Shown here: positions 25,601 to 35,711 of the stretch, piece by piece | How positions within the stretch are numbered: the stretch's first letter is position 1 | How the letters are laid out: each line of letters begins with the position of its first letter | NCBI RefSeq assembly: GCF_963664415.1 | Contig: NZ_OY761445.1 | Span: 1,948,501 to 2,012,500, forward strand | Source of the DNA: an uncultured Desulfobacter sp. | GTDB taxonomy: Bacteria; Desulfobacterota; Desulfobacteria; Desulfobacterales; Desulfobacteraceae | Length of the DNA stretch: 64,000 nucleotides | Reading direction: 5' to 3' | Program-made: the position numbers and the translations under genes | The notes under the pieces: model-generated | Seen by the model: only the letters and a program-made list of their open reading frames with translations | Databases searched by the model: none | Told to the model about the DNA's origin: nothing

Positions 25601-25637
25601 TTTCACCGCAATATATGCATTTAAAAAGGAGTTAAAG

Positions 25638-27776
25638 ATGTATCGAAAAAAAATCCGGCTGCTGTTTTCTTTGTATTTGTGTTGCAGACTGCTCTTACCG
25701 GCGGCCCCATTATGGGCCGAAGATTCTGAAAATAAGGCCGTAGCAAAAGTAGAGAGTATCACTGTTACGGCAAATAAAATAGAGGAGGACCTCCAAAAAG
25801 TACCCCAGAGCATCACCGTTATGGATGAAATCATTCTGGAAGAGAAGGGAATTACCGATATTCCTGATCTGATCAAAGAAATACCCAACATGGCTGCCGA
25901 GGAAGGCGTCCATGGAAACGCGGTAAGCTTCCGGGGACTGAACCCTTCCATGTTCACCAATAAAAATCCGGTGGTCATTTACATTGACGGGGTCCCGATT
26001 ATCGACCGATATGGCTTTGATGCCTCCCTGGCCAATGTGGAACGTGTTGAGGTGCTGCGCGGCCCCCAGGGGACGCTATACGGCAAGGACGCCATTGGCG
26101 GGGTTATCAATATCGTCACCAAAGAGCCTGAAAATAGTTGGCATGGCATGATCGGCGCCGAATACGGCAGCGACGATTACATGCAGGGCATATTCAATAT
26201 GAACGGTTCACTGATGGAAAACACTCTATATATGGGCATCAACGGAAAATATGAACAGGATGACGGATGGATTGACAACCCCTATCCCGGGTCGAATTCC
26301 GTCGGGAACGAATCCGACCAGCAGCAATTGAGCGGATACCTTTTATATACCCCCACAGAAAGGTTCTCCGCAAGGCTGACGCTTTCCATGGACAATCAAA
26401 CTGATTCAGGGACCAATGGTTATGCACTGCCTGCCGGACATAATTTCAGTGATTTTAACAGGGACGATGCCGAAAAGTCCGCATTTGATGTACCAACAGA
26501 AGTCGGGATCGATTGTTTTTCCCAGAGTCTGTATTTAAGTTACGCATTTGATTCAATAACCCTGACCTCTACCACCACCCACAAAAGACAGGACATTGAG
26601 GGAGATTACGACGCGGACTACCAGGCTTACACATTGTATGACGGATTGAAACAGTATAACTATAGTGAAACAGAATCATACACCCAGGAATTGCGCATAT
26701 CAAGTAACAATAAGAACGGCATCCGCTGGGTAGCTGGGCTTTACCTGGATTCAGAAGATCATGAACAAGGACCTTATGGTATGCAATATCCTTATTATGA
26801 CAATTCAGGGACCTTTTATGGAAATTTTGATTATAATGCTGAATCTGATTCCGACAGCACCACCTATGCGGCATTTGGCCAGGCAATGGTCCCCATAGGA
26901 AAACGATTTGAGCTGACCCTGGGCGGCAGATACCAGCACATTGACAAAGAGATTGATCTGGATATGTACTCTTTGCCGGTAGGTACCACCGGGGCACCCT
27001 ATTTTTCCTTTGCCGGAGAAAAGGACTGGGATGTCTTTTTACCCAAGGCGGCAATTAGTTATGGCTTAAGCGATAACTGGCATACCTATGTTTCATATTC
27101 GCAAGGGTACATGCCCGGCGGGTTTAACTACTTTGCATCTTCCGGCTCGGCCGAAAACAATTCCTTTGAACCCCAAAAATCAACAAACTACGAATTAGGG
27201 ATAAAGGGAAATGTGAAAAAATTAAGGATGGGGGCCACTTTGTTTTATATGGATATTCAGGATGTCCATGTCTACAAGGCATACGGCGTCAATTATTACA
27301 CGGACAATGCCGACAGCGGTCACTCCCAGGGCATTGAGCTGGAGCTGGCCTACCAACTCACCGACACCATTGAACTGACCGGCTCAATAGGATTTATAGA
27401 GGCGGAGTACGATTCCTATGATGCCGGAGACGGCATATCCTTTGATGGACAGGATATCGAGAATACCCCTTCATACACAGCAACCGCCGGTGTCTCCTAT
27501 AGACATCCCAGTGGACTGTATGGGCGTATTGACATGCGGGCGAAAGGCGAAACCGCTTTTTATGATGATGCCGATAGAACCTTTGTCCGGGAAGATGCAT
27601 ACACTGTTTTTGATGCAAAAATCGGTTATCAAACCGGTGGATGGGATTTTTATGTGTACGGAAAGAACCTGACAGACGAAGAGTATATTACTGATTTTAT
27701 ATCTAATTCAACACTGATGCTGGCAGGTTTCGGGCAACCGTTGACCGTTGGTGTCGGATTGCGCTACCGGTTTTAA
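25638..27776 (+). CDS. TonB-dependent metallophore receptor, family A copy 1
   Basis: A 712-residue outer-membrane receptor. The signal peptide ends near LPAAPLWA; a TonB box (ESITVTANK) follows. The plug domain contains VPQSITVMDEIILEEKG, NPVVIYIDGVPI and RVEVLRGPQGTLYGKDAIG, and the rest is a 22-strand barrel that ends in a terminal Phe (GVGLRYRF). The plug most resembles FyuA/pesticin-type siderophore receptors, so a ferric or other metal chelate is the likely ligand, but the specificity cannot be read. It is close to copy 2 at 29315 along the whole length. It appears monocistronic, with a terminator directly after it. Confidence 0.92.
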   Translation: MYRKKIRLLFSLYLCCRLLLPAAPLWAEDSENKAVAKVESITVTANKIEEDLQKVPQSITVMDEIILEEKGITDIPDLIKEIPNMAAEEGVHGNAVSFRGLNPSMFTNKNPVVIYIDGVPIIDRYGFDASLANVERVEVLRGPQGTLYGKDAIGGVINIVTKEPENSWHGMIGAEYGSDDYMQGIFNMNGSLMENTLYMGINGKYEQDDGWIDNPYPGSNSVGNESDQQQLSGYLLYTPTERFSARLTLSMDNQTDSGTNGYALPAGHNFSDFNRDDAEKSAFDVPTEVGIDCFSQSLYLSYAFDSITLTSTTTHKRQDIEGDYDADYQAYTLYDGLKQYNYSETESYTQELRISSNNKNGIRWVAGLYLDSEDHEQGPYGMQYPYYDNSGTFYGNFDYNAESDSDSTTYAAFGQAMVPIGKRFELTLGGRYQHIDKEIDLDMYSLPVGTTGAPYFSFAGEKDWDVFLPKAAISYGLSDNWHTYVSYSQGYMPGGFNYFASSGSAENNSFEPQKSTNYELGIKGNVKKLRMGATLFYMDIQDVHVYKAYGVNYYTDNADSGHSQGIELELAYQLTDTIELTGSIGFIEAEYDSYDAGDGISFDGQDIENTPSYTATAGVSYRHPSGLYGRIDMRAKGETAFYDDADRTFVREDAYTVFDAKIGYQTGGWDFYVYGKNLTDEEYITDFISNSTLMLAGFGQPLTVGVGLRYRF

Positions 27777-27803
27777 TCCTCTCTTTTTGTAGCTGGTTGT
27801 GCG

Positions 27804-27838
27804 AATGAGCAGTGTGGGATCAACGCTGCTCATTTTTT
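27804..27838 (+). terminator. Terminator after receptor copy 1
   Basis: ATGAGCAG and CTGCTCAT pair around a loop and are followed by TTTTTT. The remaining bases to 28,009 hold no gene. Confidence 0.75.
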
Positions 27839-28009
27839 AAAATTGTCTCCCTTAGAGACCTTGGCCGGGACTTTACAGGCTTTACCATATTTATTTAACA
27901 TGGCGAAATTTTACGATTCAAAGCTTGCCCTAACCACCTAAAAGCGGCTATAAATAAATTAATTAATCTTTCATCGTATTTTCCAAATTCAAAGGGAAGG
28001 AACTAAAGA

Positions 28010-29164
28010 ATGTCCATTGACGTTGAACAGAAAATGCTTGGAATGACGGAAGCGAAAAAAATTTTCCTGAAAAAATACCAAAATGCCCAAAAACTGTTCA
28101 GCGAACTGGTTAAAAGTCAAAAACGACTATTCAACAGAGACCCCCAGAAAAAAAAAGAAGAACAAGAACAAGAACAAGAGACATCGGACAGAATAGACTT
28201 TAGAAAAAGCGTTAGTGCCATAGAAAAGATCATGACAATGCTCTCTGAGACAGATCGGTTGATTCTTAACAGCACAAAAGACTATTTCTCCACAGACGAT
28301 TATCTCTTTCAACACTCATTGGGTGTCTGCTATATCGGAACCAGTGTATTAAAACGCTTCAACACACTTTTTTCCCGCTATATCAAAAATATGCTCACAG
28401 CCAAATTTAAAGAAAATCTGAAACATGCCAGACAGGAAGAGATGGCCCCGTTTTTTTACTATCCCCCGGAATCTGTGCGTACCATCTCCATGGGCTATCT
28501 CATCCACGATATGGGCAAAATAATGATACCGGATTCCCTGTTGAACAAAAAAAGTGAATTAAACCGTAATGAACTCCGAGAAATACAAAAACATGCCGGG
28601 GTGTACGGAACACTTTTCTTAAAAAGGAACGAGATGTACGACGTCTATTTGGAAAATATTATTAGATACCACCACGCAGAAATCTATCCTAACGAAAAAA
28701 ATGCTTATCCTGTTTATCAATCCACTTCAGACCTGCCGCCCTATGTTAAAATCTGCAAATTAGCGGATATATACAGTGCCATGACCTTGAAACGAAGCTA
28801 CGGCGAAGCGATGAATCCAACCAAAGTGGTCAATACGATTTTCCGGAACTATTCAGGACGAGATCCGATATTGCAGTTGATTCTCTATGCTTTCGTCAAA
28901 GAGCTCGGAACCTGTCCCGAGGGAAGCATTCTGACGTTGCAAAACGGGCAGTCGGTCTACGTGATAAACAGTCAAGGACCCGAGGTTATCATATTCACCG
29001 ATCAGGCCGGCCATACGATTGAAAAACCGGGGGAAGTCATTGATCTTTCCAGCCCCGACAGCAAAAGTCAAAATCTGTTTATTGACAATCAGCATCTTCC
29101 TAAGACCCCTGTAGAAATGTTTAACCGGCTTCCCGGATATCTTAGAAAATTTCATTCCGAATAA
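28010..29164 (+). CDS. HD-domain phosphohydrolase with degenerate HD-GYP motif
   Basis: A 384-residue cytoplasmic protein. The first 60 residues are helical and very Gln/Glu/Lys-rich (KKKEEQEQEQE). The HD core keeps the order of HD-GYP proteins: GYLIHDMGKIMIPDSLL (HD pair), KHAGVYGTLFL, YHHAEIYP (HH pair) and KICKLADIYSAMT. The GYP signature itself is not present, so cyclic-di-GMP hydrolysis is uncertain; it could cut another nucleotide or act as a sensor. A beta-rich C-terminal part (EGSILTLQNGQSVYVIN) is typical of such proteins. It sits between two receptor genes on the same strand, without evidence of a shared operon. Confidence 0.75.
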   Translation: MSIDVEQKMLGMTEAKKIFLKKYQNAQKLFSELVKSQKRLFNRDPQKKKEEQEQEQETSDRIDFRKSVSAIEKIMTMLSETDRLILNSTKDYFSTDDYLFQHSLGVCYIGTSVLKRFNTLFSRYIKNMLTAKFKENLKHARQEEMAPFFYYPPESVRTISMGYLIHDMGKIMIPDSLLNKKSELNRNELREIQKHAGVYGTLFLKRNEMYDVYLENIIRYHHAEIYPNEKNAYPVYQSTSDLPPYVKICKLADIYSAMTLKRSYGEAMNPTKVVNTIFRNYSGRDPILQLILYAFVKELGTCPEGSILTLQNGQSVYVINSQGPEVIIFTDQAGHTIEKPGEVIDLSSPDSKSQNLFIDNQHLPKTPVEMFNRLPGYLRKFHSE

Positions 29165-29209
29165 CAGCCATAGGCCGACCGCCATCCCACCCCAAAAAAT
29201 TCATTTATT

Positions 29210-29278
29210 CCCGATTCGGGCATAAATACTCCCGATCCGGGTAGAAGTTCCCGCAGCATCATGTTAGGAGGCTCTAAC
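29210..29278 (+). promoter_or_regulatory. TonB-receptor upstream element, copy 2
   Basis: CCCGATTCGGG (29210) and CCCGATCCGGG (29231) are followed by GTTAG-GAGGCT-CTAAC (29263-29278). Spacings of 21 and 32 bp match copy 1 exactly, and the receptor ATG follows 36 bp later. Confidence 0.6.
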
Positions 29279-29314
29279 TTTTATATATAATACCTAATAG
29301 TAAAGGAGCCACAT

Positions 29315-31444
29315 ATGTACCGAAAAAAAGTTGTGCTGTTGGTCTACTACATGTGTTTCGATTTGTTTTTAACGCTTTCTCCATTATGGGCCGGGGATAC
29401 GGAAAATAAGGTGGTAACGGAAAGTATTATAGTTACTGCCAATAAAGTAGAGGAGGATGTTCAAAAAGTTCCCCAGAGTATCACCGTTATGAATGAACTC
29501 CTTTTAGAGGAAAAGGGCATCACCGATGTTCCTGACGTTATCAAGGAAATCCCCAACATGACCGTAACGCAAAGTGGAAGTGGAAACGCGGTGAGTTTCC
29601 GCGGGCTGAATAACTCCATGTTCACCAATAATAATCCCGTGGTCATTTATATTGACGGGGTTCCAATCATAAGCCGGTATGGATTTGACGCCTCCCTGGC
29701 TAATGTGGAGCGGGTCGAGGTGCTGCGTGGCCCCCAGGGAGCGCTGTATGGGAAGGATGCCATTGGCGGGGTCATTAACATCGTCACCAAAATGCCGGAA
29801 AATAAATGGCATAGCATGATTGGTGCCGAATACGGCAGCTACAACTATATGCAGGGCATATTCAATATGAATGGTTCGCTCATTGCAGATACCCTTTTCA
29901 TGGGCATCAACGGCAAGTACGAGCAGGATGACGGGTGGATCGAAAACACCAATGCCCAATCGAGTGCGGCTGGGAATGAATTTGATAAGCAGCAATTGAG
30001 CGGTTACCTTTTATTCACCCCAACCGACAGGCTTTCAGCAAGACTGACGCTTTCCATGGACAACCAAAGCATGTCATGGATCAATGGTTATGCATTGCCT
30101 GCCGGAACGGATATCAGTGAATTTAACAGGGATGATGCCGAAGACGTCGACTTTGATATGCCCACCGTAAATGATATCGATTGTTTTTCACAAAGCCTGT
30201 ATTTGAGCTATGCATTTGACCCAGTTACCCTGACCTCAACCACAACGCACAAAAAACGGGATATCGAAGGGGATTACGATGCGGATTACCTGGCCGCCAA
30301 CGATTACGAAGGGCTGATCATGTATGACTATAGTGAAACCGAAAGCTACACCCAGGAACTGCGCCTTTCAAGTAACAATGAGAGTGGCACCCGCTGGGTA
30401 GCCGGTCTTTACCTGGATTCGGAAAATCATAAACAGGGCCCTTATGGTATGCAATATCCCTATTATGACGATTCAGGAACGTTTTATGGAAATTTTGATT
30501 TTAATGCCGAGTCGGATACCGACAGCACCACCTATGCGGTATTCGGCCAGGCAATGATACCTCTGGGAAAAAAATTTGAGTTGACCCTGGGCGGCCGGTA
30601 TCAACATATTGATAAAGAGATTGATCTGGATATGTATTATCTGCCGGTGGGAACCACCGGGGCTCCCTATTTTTCCTTCTCCGGAGACAAAACCTGGGAT
30701 GTCTTTTTACCCAAGGCGGCGCTTTCTTATCGCCTAAGCGATAACTGGCAGACTTATGTCTCGTATTCCCAGGGGTACATGCCGGGCGGGTTTAACTATT
30801 TTGCCTCTTCCGGCACGACCGAGGACAACTCCTTTGAGTCCCAAAAATCAGCAAATTACGAATTGGGGATCAAGGGGAGTGTTAATCGGTTTAGGTTGTC
30901 AGCGACGTTGTTTTATATGGATATTGAGGATGTCCATGTCTACAAGTCAGATGGGGTTAATTTTTATACGGATAATGCTGACAGCGGCCATTCTCAGGGT
31001 CTCGAACTGGAACTTGTTTACAAACTCACCGATACCACTGAGCTGACCGGTTCATTGGGGCTTATAGAGGCAGAATATGATACATATGATGCCGGAAACG
31101 GCATATCCTTTGATGGACAGGATATCGAGAACACCCCTTCCTACACGGCGACGGCCGGCGTTTCCTATAGACATCCCAATGGATTATACGGCCGTGTTGA
31201 TATGAGGGCGGTTGGTGAAACCGCTTTTTATGCCGACTCTGAAAAAGATTTTGTCAAAGAAGACGCCTATATCACGTTTAATGCAAAAATCGGATATAGA
31301 ACAGGCGACTGGGATTTTTATGTATATGGAAAAAATTTAACTGATGAAGAATATATCGTCAGTTACAATTCAAATTCTTCAAAGTCAAGGGCCGAGTTCG
31401 GCGATCCATTAACCGCCGGTCTTGGCATCCGCTATCATTTTTAG
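29315..31444 (+). CDS. TonB-dependent metallophore receptor, family A copy 2
   Basis: A 709-residue paralogue of the receptor at 25638, with the same MYRKK leader, TonB box (ESIIVTANK), plug blocks VVIYIDGVPIISRYG and LRGPQGALYGKDAIG, and barrel ending GLGIRYHF. Differences are spread over surface-loop regions, which suggests altered ligand recognition or antigenic divergence after duplication. Together with the next receptor, the methyltransferase and perhaps the AraC gene it forms a same-strand run with gaps of 58 and 82 bp, so it is probably the first gene of an uptake operon controlled by the repeated upstream element. Confidence 0.92.
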   Translation: MYRKKVVLLVYYMCFDLFLTLSPLWAGDTENKVVTESIIVTANKVEEDVQKVPQSITVMNELLLEEKGITDVPDVIKEIPNMTVTQSGSGNAVSFRGLNNSMFTNNNPVVIYIDGVPIISRYGFDASLANVERVEVLRGPQGALYGKDAIGGVINIVTKMPENKWHSMIGAEYGSYNYMQGIFNMNGSLIADTLFMGINGKYEQDDGWIENTNAQSSAAGNEFDKQQLSGYLLFTPTDRLSARLTLSMDNQSMSWINGYALPAGTDISEFNRDDAEDVDFDMPTVNDIDCFSQSLYLSYAFDPVTLTSTTTHKKRDIEGDYDADYLAANDYEGLIMYDYSETESYTQELRLSSNNESGTRWVAGLYLDSENHKQGPYGMQYPYYDDSGTFYGNFDFNAESDTDSTTYAVFGQAMIPLGKKFELTLGGRYQHIDKEIDLDMYYLPVGTTGAPYFSFSGDKTWDVFLPKAALSYRLSDNWQTYVSYSQGYMPGGFNYFASSGTTEDNSFESQKSANYELGIKGSVNRFRLSATLFYMDIEDVHVYKSDGVNFYTDNADSGHSQGLELELVYKLTDTTELTGSLGLIEAEYDTYDAGNGISFDGQDIENTPSYTATAGVSYRHPNGLYGRVDMRAVGETAFYADSEKDFVKEDAYITFNAKIGYRTGDWDFYVYGKNLTDEEYIVSYNSNSSKSRAEFGDPLTAGLGIRYHF

Positions 31445-31502
31445 CTTTTTTCTGCAAGCACTTCAATTTTAATGAAATCAATGCAACATTTGGAGAAAAA
31501 AC

Positions 31503-33527
31503 ATGAAGAACTGTACCCTATATAAAAAAATGTGCAGCCATACCGGTTTAATAGTTTGCCTTGCCAATATTATGATCATAGCAATCCTGATTCCCGTATC
31601 GCCGGCATGGGCAGAAGAAGACAAGGCAGATGCACAGATTGGTGACATCGTCGTTACAGCCACCAAGATGTCCACCGAGGTAGATAAAATACCCACCAAC
31701 ATCACCGTTATAACCCATGAAGATATTGAAAAGTATCCAGGGCATTACAATGCACTGACCGTGCTGCAGGAGGCCAACATACCCGGACTCTATTTCCCTG
31801 CAAACGGCAGTGGCGGCGGAAATGCCGAAGTCGGCATCAGCACCCGGGGCAATGAAATTTCTCCGTGGGGAACAAAGGTGATGATCAACGGCGTGGAGTT
31901 TAACCGGGGAAACGGTTATGTAAGGGCCGGCAGATTGGCGATACACGATATCGAGCGCATTGAAGTGACCAAAACCCCGTCAGCAGAATACGGGGATAAT
32001 GCCCTTGGCGGGGTTATCAATATCATCACGCGTAAGGCAAAAGATCCCGTGGAGGCCAAGGCGGGAATAGCCTTCACCAGTTTGGGCGGCGGCAATGGGT
32101 ATAGTGTGCTCAATGGGACCCAGGGATATTGGAATTACTACCTGGACGCATCTATGGTTCGCGAAGATTCCTATCAGGATGACGGATATTATGATGGCAA
32201 CAATGTATACGGCAAAGTGGGCTATGCGCTTAATGATAGTGCGCAATTAACCTTCCATGGGTCTTACAAGGATTCAAAGGGAATTTACACCACCGGACTG
32301 ACCCGGGAGCAGTTCGACCAGGATCCGTCCCAGAATCCGAACAGCGGGCCTGACAAGTACTATGAAACCGAAGAATCACTGGGCGCCCTTGTGTACAGCC
32401 AAAAACTGGGCCCCCATGAATTGATGGGCAAAATGGAGCTGCAGACGTCAAATTACCAAATGTACTGGAGTGGGTATAATGACGTAAAAGCGTGGCAGGC
32501 GCATCCGGAAGTGAACATGACCTTCAATCATGACATTGGGAATATGGCCAACAAACTTGTCGTCGGCACAGAGTATCGTTACCATGACATTGATGTAAAA
32601 AGATACACGGCAACCAGCTTTTCAGATGTGGGCGCACTCAATAAGTCCTTTTCACGCAAAGACATCAGTTATGCAGGATATCTGCAGGATGAGCTGCGCA
32701 TCACCGACGCACTCACGGTGACTGCGGGGATTCGTTACGATTATTTTGATCTGGAGCAAACCGCGAACACGGCCAACAGCACCGCCTGGGCACAGAAAAA
32801 AGGTGATTTCAGTCCCAAATTTGGTTTTACCTATCAATTGTGTGATCAGGCCAACCTGTTTGCCGGGTTCAACAGCGGCATCAAAAGCCCGGTCAGGCTT
32901 GCGCAATGGTATACCAATGGGGATTTGGACCCGGAAAATTTGCGTTCCTATGAAGTGGGCCTGCGCGGCAATATTCCAAATGGGGTGGATTATAACCTGG
33001 CCCTTTTCTGGCAAGAGGTAACCGATAAGTTTGTCAGACAAAGCGCTGACCCGGATGCACAGTATGAAAATGCCGGGCAAACCAGCTCAAAAGGGGTGGA
33101 GCTGGGCGTCAATGCAAAATTTCAGAACGGCTTATACGCATCAACCAGTTTTACCTACCAAGACTCAAAATTCGATGAATTTATCAGTCAGGGCGTTGAT
33201 TATTCGGGCAAAAAGATGGTTGGCGTACCGGATATTATGTTTTCCTTCAAACTGGGTTATACCCAAAAAATGTTCGGAGATATTTCAATAAGTCCTGTGT
33301 ATACGGGTAAACGCTATTTTAACTATGCCAACACCAATGAGGATGACGCCTTTTGGGTGCTGAATGCCAGGTATGCCAAGACCATTGGCCGGGTTGAGCT
33401 GTATGTTGCGGCCAACAACTTGTTTGATGAAAGTGCTGTTGGCAGCGGCAGTGGGAATCCTGGCAATGAATCGCTCTATCCGATTACGGGGTTCAGCACC
33501 ATAGCCGGGTTAAACATGACATTCTAA
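31503..33527 (+). CDS. TonB-dependent receptor, CirA/FepA/BtuB-like
   Basis: A 674-residue receptor of a different branch from its upstream neighbour. The signal peptide ends near PVSPAWA; the TonB box is DIVVTATK. The plug has GNEISPWGTKVMINGVEF and RIEVTKTPSAEYGDNALGG, where the usual RGPxSxLYG is replaced by TPSAEYG, as in CirA/FepA-type colicin and catecholate receptors. The barrel ends GLNMTF. The NN..G insert after residue 90 (GNEIS) is normal. It follows receptor copy 2 by 58 bp and precedes the methyltransferase gene, so two receptors of different type are probably made from one message. Confidence 0.88.
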   Translation: MKNCTLYKKMCSHTGLIVCLANIMIIAILIPVSPAWAEEDKADAQIGDIVVTATKMSTEVDKIPTNITVITHEDIEKYPGHYNALTVLQEANIPGLYFPANGSGGGNAEVGISTRGNEISPWGTKVMINGVEFNRGNGYVRAGRLAIHDIERIEVTKTPSAEYGDNALGGVINIITRKAKDPVEAKAGIAFTSLGGGNGYSVLNGTQGYWNYYLDASMVREDSYQDDGYYDGNNVYGKVGYALNDSAQLTFHGSYKDSKGIYTTGLTREQFDQDPSQNPNSGPDKYYETEESLGALVYSQKLGPHELMGKMELQTSNYQMYWSGYNDVKAWQAHPEVNMTFNHDIGNMANKLVVGTEYRYHDIDVKRYTATSFSDVGALNKSFSRKDISYAGYLQDELRITDALTVTAGIRYDYFDLEQTANTANSTAWAQKKGDFSPKFGFTYQLCDQANLFAGFNSGIKSPVRLAQWYTNGDLDPENLRSYEVGLRGNIPNGVDYNLALFWQEVTDKFVRQSADPDAQYENAGQTSSKGVELGVNAKFQNGLYASTSFTYQDSKFDEFISQGVDYSGKKMVGVPDIMFSFKLGYTQKMFGDISISPVYTGKRYFNYANTNEDDAFWVLNARYAKTIGRVELYVAANNLFDESAVGSGSGNPGNESLYPITGFSTIAGLNMTF

Positions 33528-33609
33528 ACCGAGACCAAATTTATATGGACAAACAAACAAAATCAATCAATATTGAGGGTAAATGCCACATGGTAAAAGG
33601 AGAATGGCT

Positions 33610-34260
33610 ATGAGTAATGAAAGGCAGCAAAAAGAGCGGTATTTCTGGGATAAATCCGCTTCGCGATATGACAGGCATATGCAAAAGGCAAAGCTTGTTT
33701 ATGGGATTGTTCTGGATTTTATGGCAGAATATATTGATTCTTCAATGGATGTTCTAGAAATTGCCACAGGGACCGGCACCCTGGCCTGCGCGATGGCCGA
33801 CAAATGCAAAAGTGTTACCGCCTGTGATCTTTCACCGGAAATGATTAAAGTGGCGAAAGACAAAAATGATGCAAAGCACCATGGGAATCTGGTGTTTCAT
33901 GTTAAGGACGCCTATTGCCTTGACTATGATTCATCTTCTTTTGATGTGGCAATCGCTTCAAATGTGCTTCATGTGATGATACAGCCTGAAAAGGCCCTGG
34001 CGTCCATACACAGGGTTTTAAAACCCGGAGGGATTTTGGTTGCCCCCACCTATTGTCATAATGAACACATGATCAGTAATATCACATCAAGGTTAATCTC
34101 TCTTTCGGGATTCTCAGCCTTTCATAGATGGTCTGCAGCCGCCTATAAGGACTTTATTGAAAAAAATAACTTTCACTTGATTAATTATAAACTAATAAAG
34201 GGGCTGATGCCTTTTGCCATTGTTGCGGCCCAAAAAGAGGCCGGCAAGACGGTTGGCTGA
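33610..34260 (+). CDS. Class I SAM-dependent methyltransferase
   Basis: A 216-residue cytoplasmic enzyme with a Rossmann methyltransferase core: motif I VLEIATGTGTLA, motif II VTACDLSPEM, motif III-like DVAIASNVLHVM and post-motif VLKPGGILVAPT. It resembles the Methyltransf_11/UbiE-like group of small-molecule methyltransferases. The ATG at 33610 has AAGGAG seven bases upstream, whereas the in-frame starts at 33583 and 33604 do not fit. Its place behind two receptors suggests that it modifies an imported chelator or metabolite (for example by releasing metal), but nothing in the sequence shows the substrate. Confidence 0.85.
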   Translation: MSNERQQKERYFWDKSASRYDRHMQKAKLVYGIVLDFMAEYIDSSMDVLEIATGTGTLACAMADKCKSVTACDLSPEMIKVAKDKNDAKHHGNLVFHVKDAYCLDYDSSSFDVAIASNVLHVMIQPEKALASIHRVLKPGGILVAPTYCHNEHMISNITSRLISLSGFSAFHRWSAAAYKDFIEKNNFHLINYKLIKGLMPFAIVAAQKEAGKTVG

Positions 34261-34305
34261 TAAGCGTAGTGGCCTTGGTCATATTTTAGGCCGCACAAAT
34301 TTGCT

Positions 34306-34376
34306 GTAGGTTGGGTTGAGGAACGAAACCCAACATCGATAAATTGTTGGGTTTCACTTCGTTCAACCCAACCTAC
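34306..34376. repeat. 71-bp palindromic intergenic repeat
   Basis: Arms GTAGGTTGGGTTGA...GAACGAAACCCAACA and TGTTGGGTTTC...TTCAACCCAACCTAC pair over about 30 bp with one small bulge. I know this GTAGGTTGGGTT-type palindrome as a repeat scattered in many unrelated bacteria. It separates the methyltransferase from the AraC gene. Confidence 0.6.
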
Positions 34377-34456
34377 GTTGTGGCCGAGGTTATGATCAAG
34401 CCCAGCGTAGTATAAGGGCCTCGAAATTTAAACCGGATTAATCTAATGAGATTCAT

Positions 34457-35455
34457 ATGAACAGGCAAACCGAAATAATCAATGCAGATGATTTCTTTGG
34501 AGATTTTGCCAATATGAACGCCTTCCTGGACAGGAAGGATGGCTATGAAGAATACTGGAGATGGCCGGAAGATATGGGAAATGGATTTTGTTATGCGATC
34601 AAACTCAGACCGGGACTGATTTTGTCCATGGGGGAGCACCTGCTGTGGAAGCCTTTGTCTGTAGATGTTGAAATCAGTTCAACATGTTGTTTTTTCAGTT
34701 ATAGTGTTTCAAAAACCTCAGGGATTCTGCAAGGCAGACAGAACATAACAGACGGTATTATATTTAACTCTGATCAAAATTATATCTCTCATATACCGGG
34801 CTGGCAAGGGACCTCCAACTTTCCCGATAACGTTCAAATACGTTCAGTAGCTGTTGACATCGCACCTTGGCTACTCAATTATTTTTTGGATGAGCATCAT
34901 GACCAGTTTCCTGCGGATCTGCATGAAATTGCCAATGGAAGCGCAAAAAAATATTTTCATTGTCCATTAGTCAGAACGCCTCTAATTGATATAAGGCTTC
35001 ATGAAATATTCAACTGTCAATATCAGGGTCCATTGAAACGTATGTATCTTGAAAGTAAGGTTTTGGAGTTAATTGTCCACAGCCTATCTCAATTGATCGC
35101 GAATAAAAAAAAGCATGATAGTTCTTTAACGTTGGATCCGGGTGATTTTGAACGGACTGAGAAAGCCAGAAATATCTTAATCGGAAATATGCAAAATCCT
35201 CCTTCTCTGGTAAAATTAGCCGGTCAGGTAGGGCTCAATAAAAACAAACTTAATCAGAATTTTCGCCTGATCTATGGAACCAGCGCATTTGACTATTTAC
35301 GCATGTACAGACTCGAACATTCGAAAAAACTTTTGGAAAATGGTGAAAAAAATGTTGCAGAAATAGCATTTGAAGTCGGATATGCCCAACAATGTAATTT
35401 TACCAAAGCATTTAAGAATTATTTTGGTTCAAATCCTGCGAAGCATCTTCGTTAA
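34457..35455 (+). CDS. AraC-family regulator, PchR/YbtA-like
   Basis: A 332-residue transcription regulator. The N-terminal two thirds is the PchR-type ligand-sensing domain that binds an imported siderophore; the C-terminal 100 residues hold two helix-turn-helix motifs (LVKLAGQVGLNKNKLNQNF and VAEIAFEVGYAQQCNFTKAFK), ending NPAKHLR. Regulators of this type usually activate the adjacent receptor gene when the chelate has entered, under Fur repression. Here the receptor gene at 35712 lies 256 bp downstream on the same strand and is the natural target. The short gap shows no terminator. Confidence 0.9.
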   Translation: MNRQTEIINADDFFGDFANMNAFLDRKDGYEEYWRWPEDMGNGFCYAIKLRPGLILSMGEHLLWKPLSVDVEISSTCCFFSYSVSKTSGILQGRQNITDGIIFNSDQNYISHIPGWQGTSNFPDNVQIRSVAVDIAPWLLNYFLDEHHDQFPADLHEIANGSAKKYFHCPLVRTPLIDIRLHEIFNCQYQGPLKRMYLESKVLELIVHSLSQLIANKKKHDSSLTLDPGDFERTEKARNILIGNMQNPPSLVKLAGQVGLNKNKLNQNFRLIYGTSAFDYLRMYRLEHSKKLLENGEKNVAEIAFEVGYAQQCNFTKAFKNYFGSNPAKHLR

Positions 35456-35711
35456 TTGTTTCCTTCCTCTTTTTTTTAATCTTGACCTTCAGAAATTTCA
35501 AATCAACAGACATATTACATAGGTCTATAATTTTGCAAAAAAAATCAATAAAGTTCGTAAAGCAAAACAAAAAGTCCGCAATGCAAAGAAACAAAACAAA
35601 TTATAAGCTATATAAATTCCGTTGATATATCGCCAATTGTTGCGCACAGCAAATATAATATGAATCGTCTTAGAAATATTTACGCCCATGTGAAGGCTAT
35701 GGAGGGAATAA

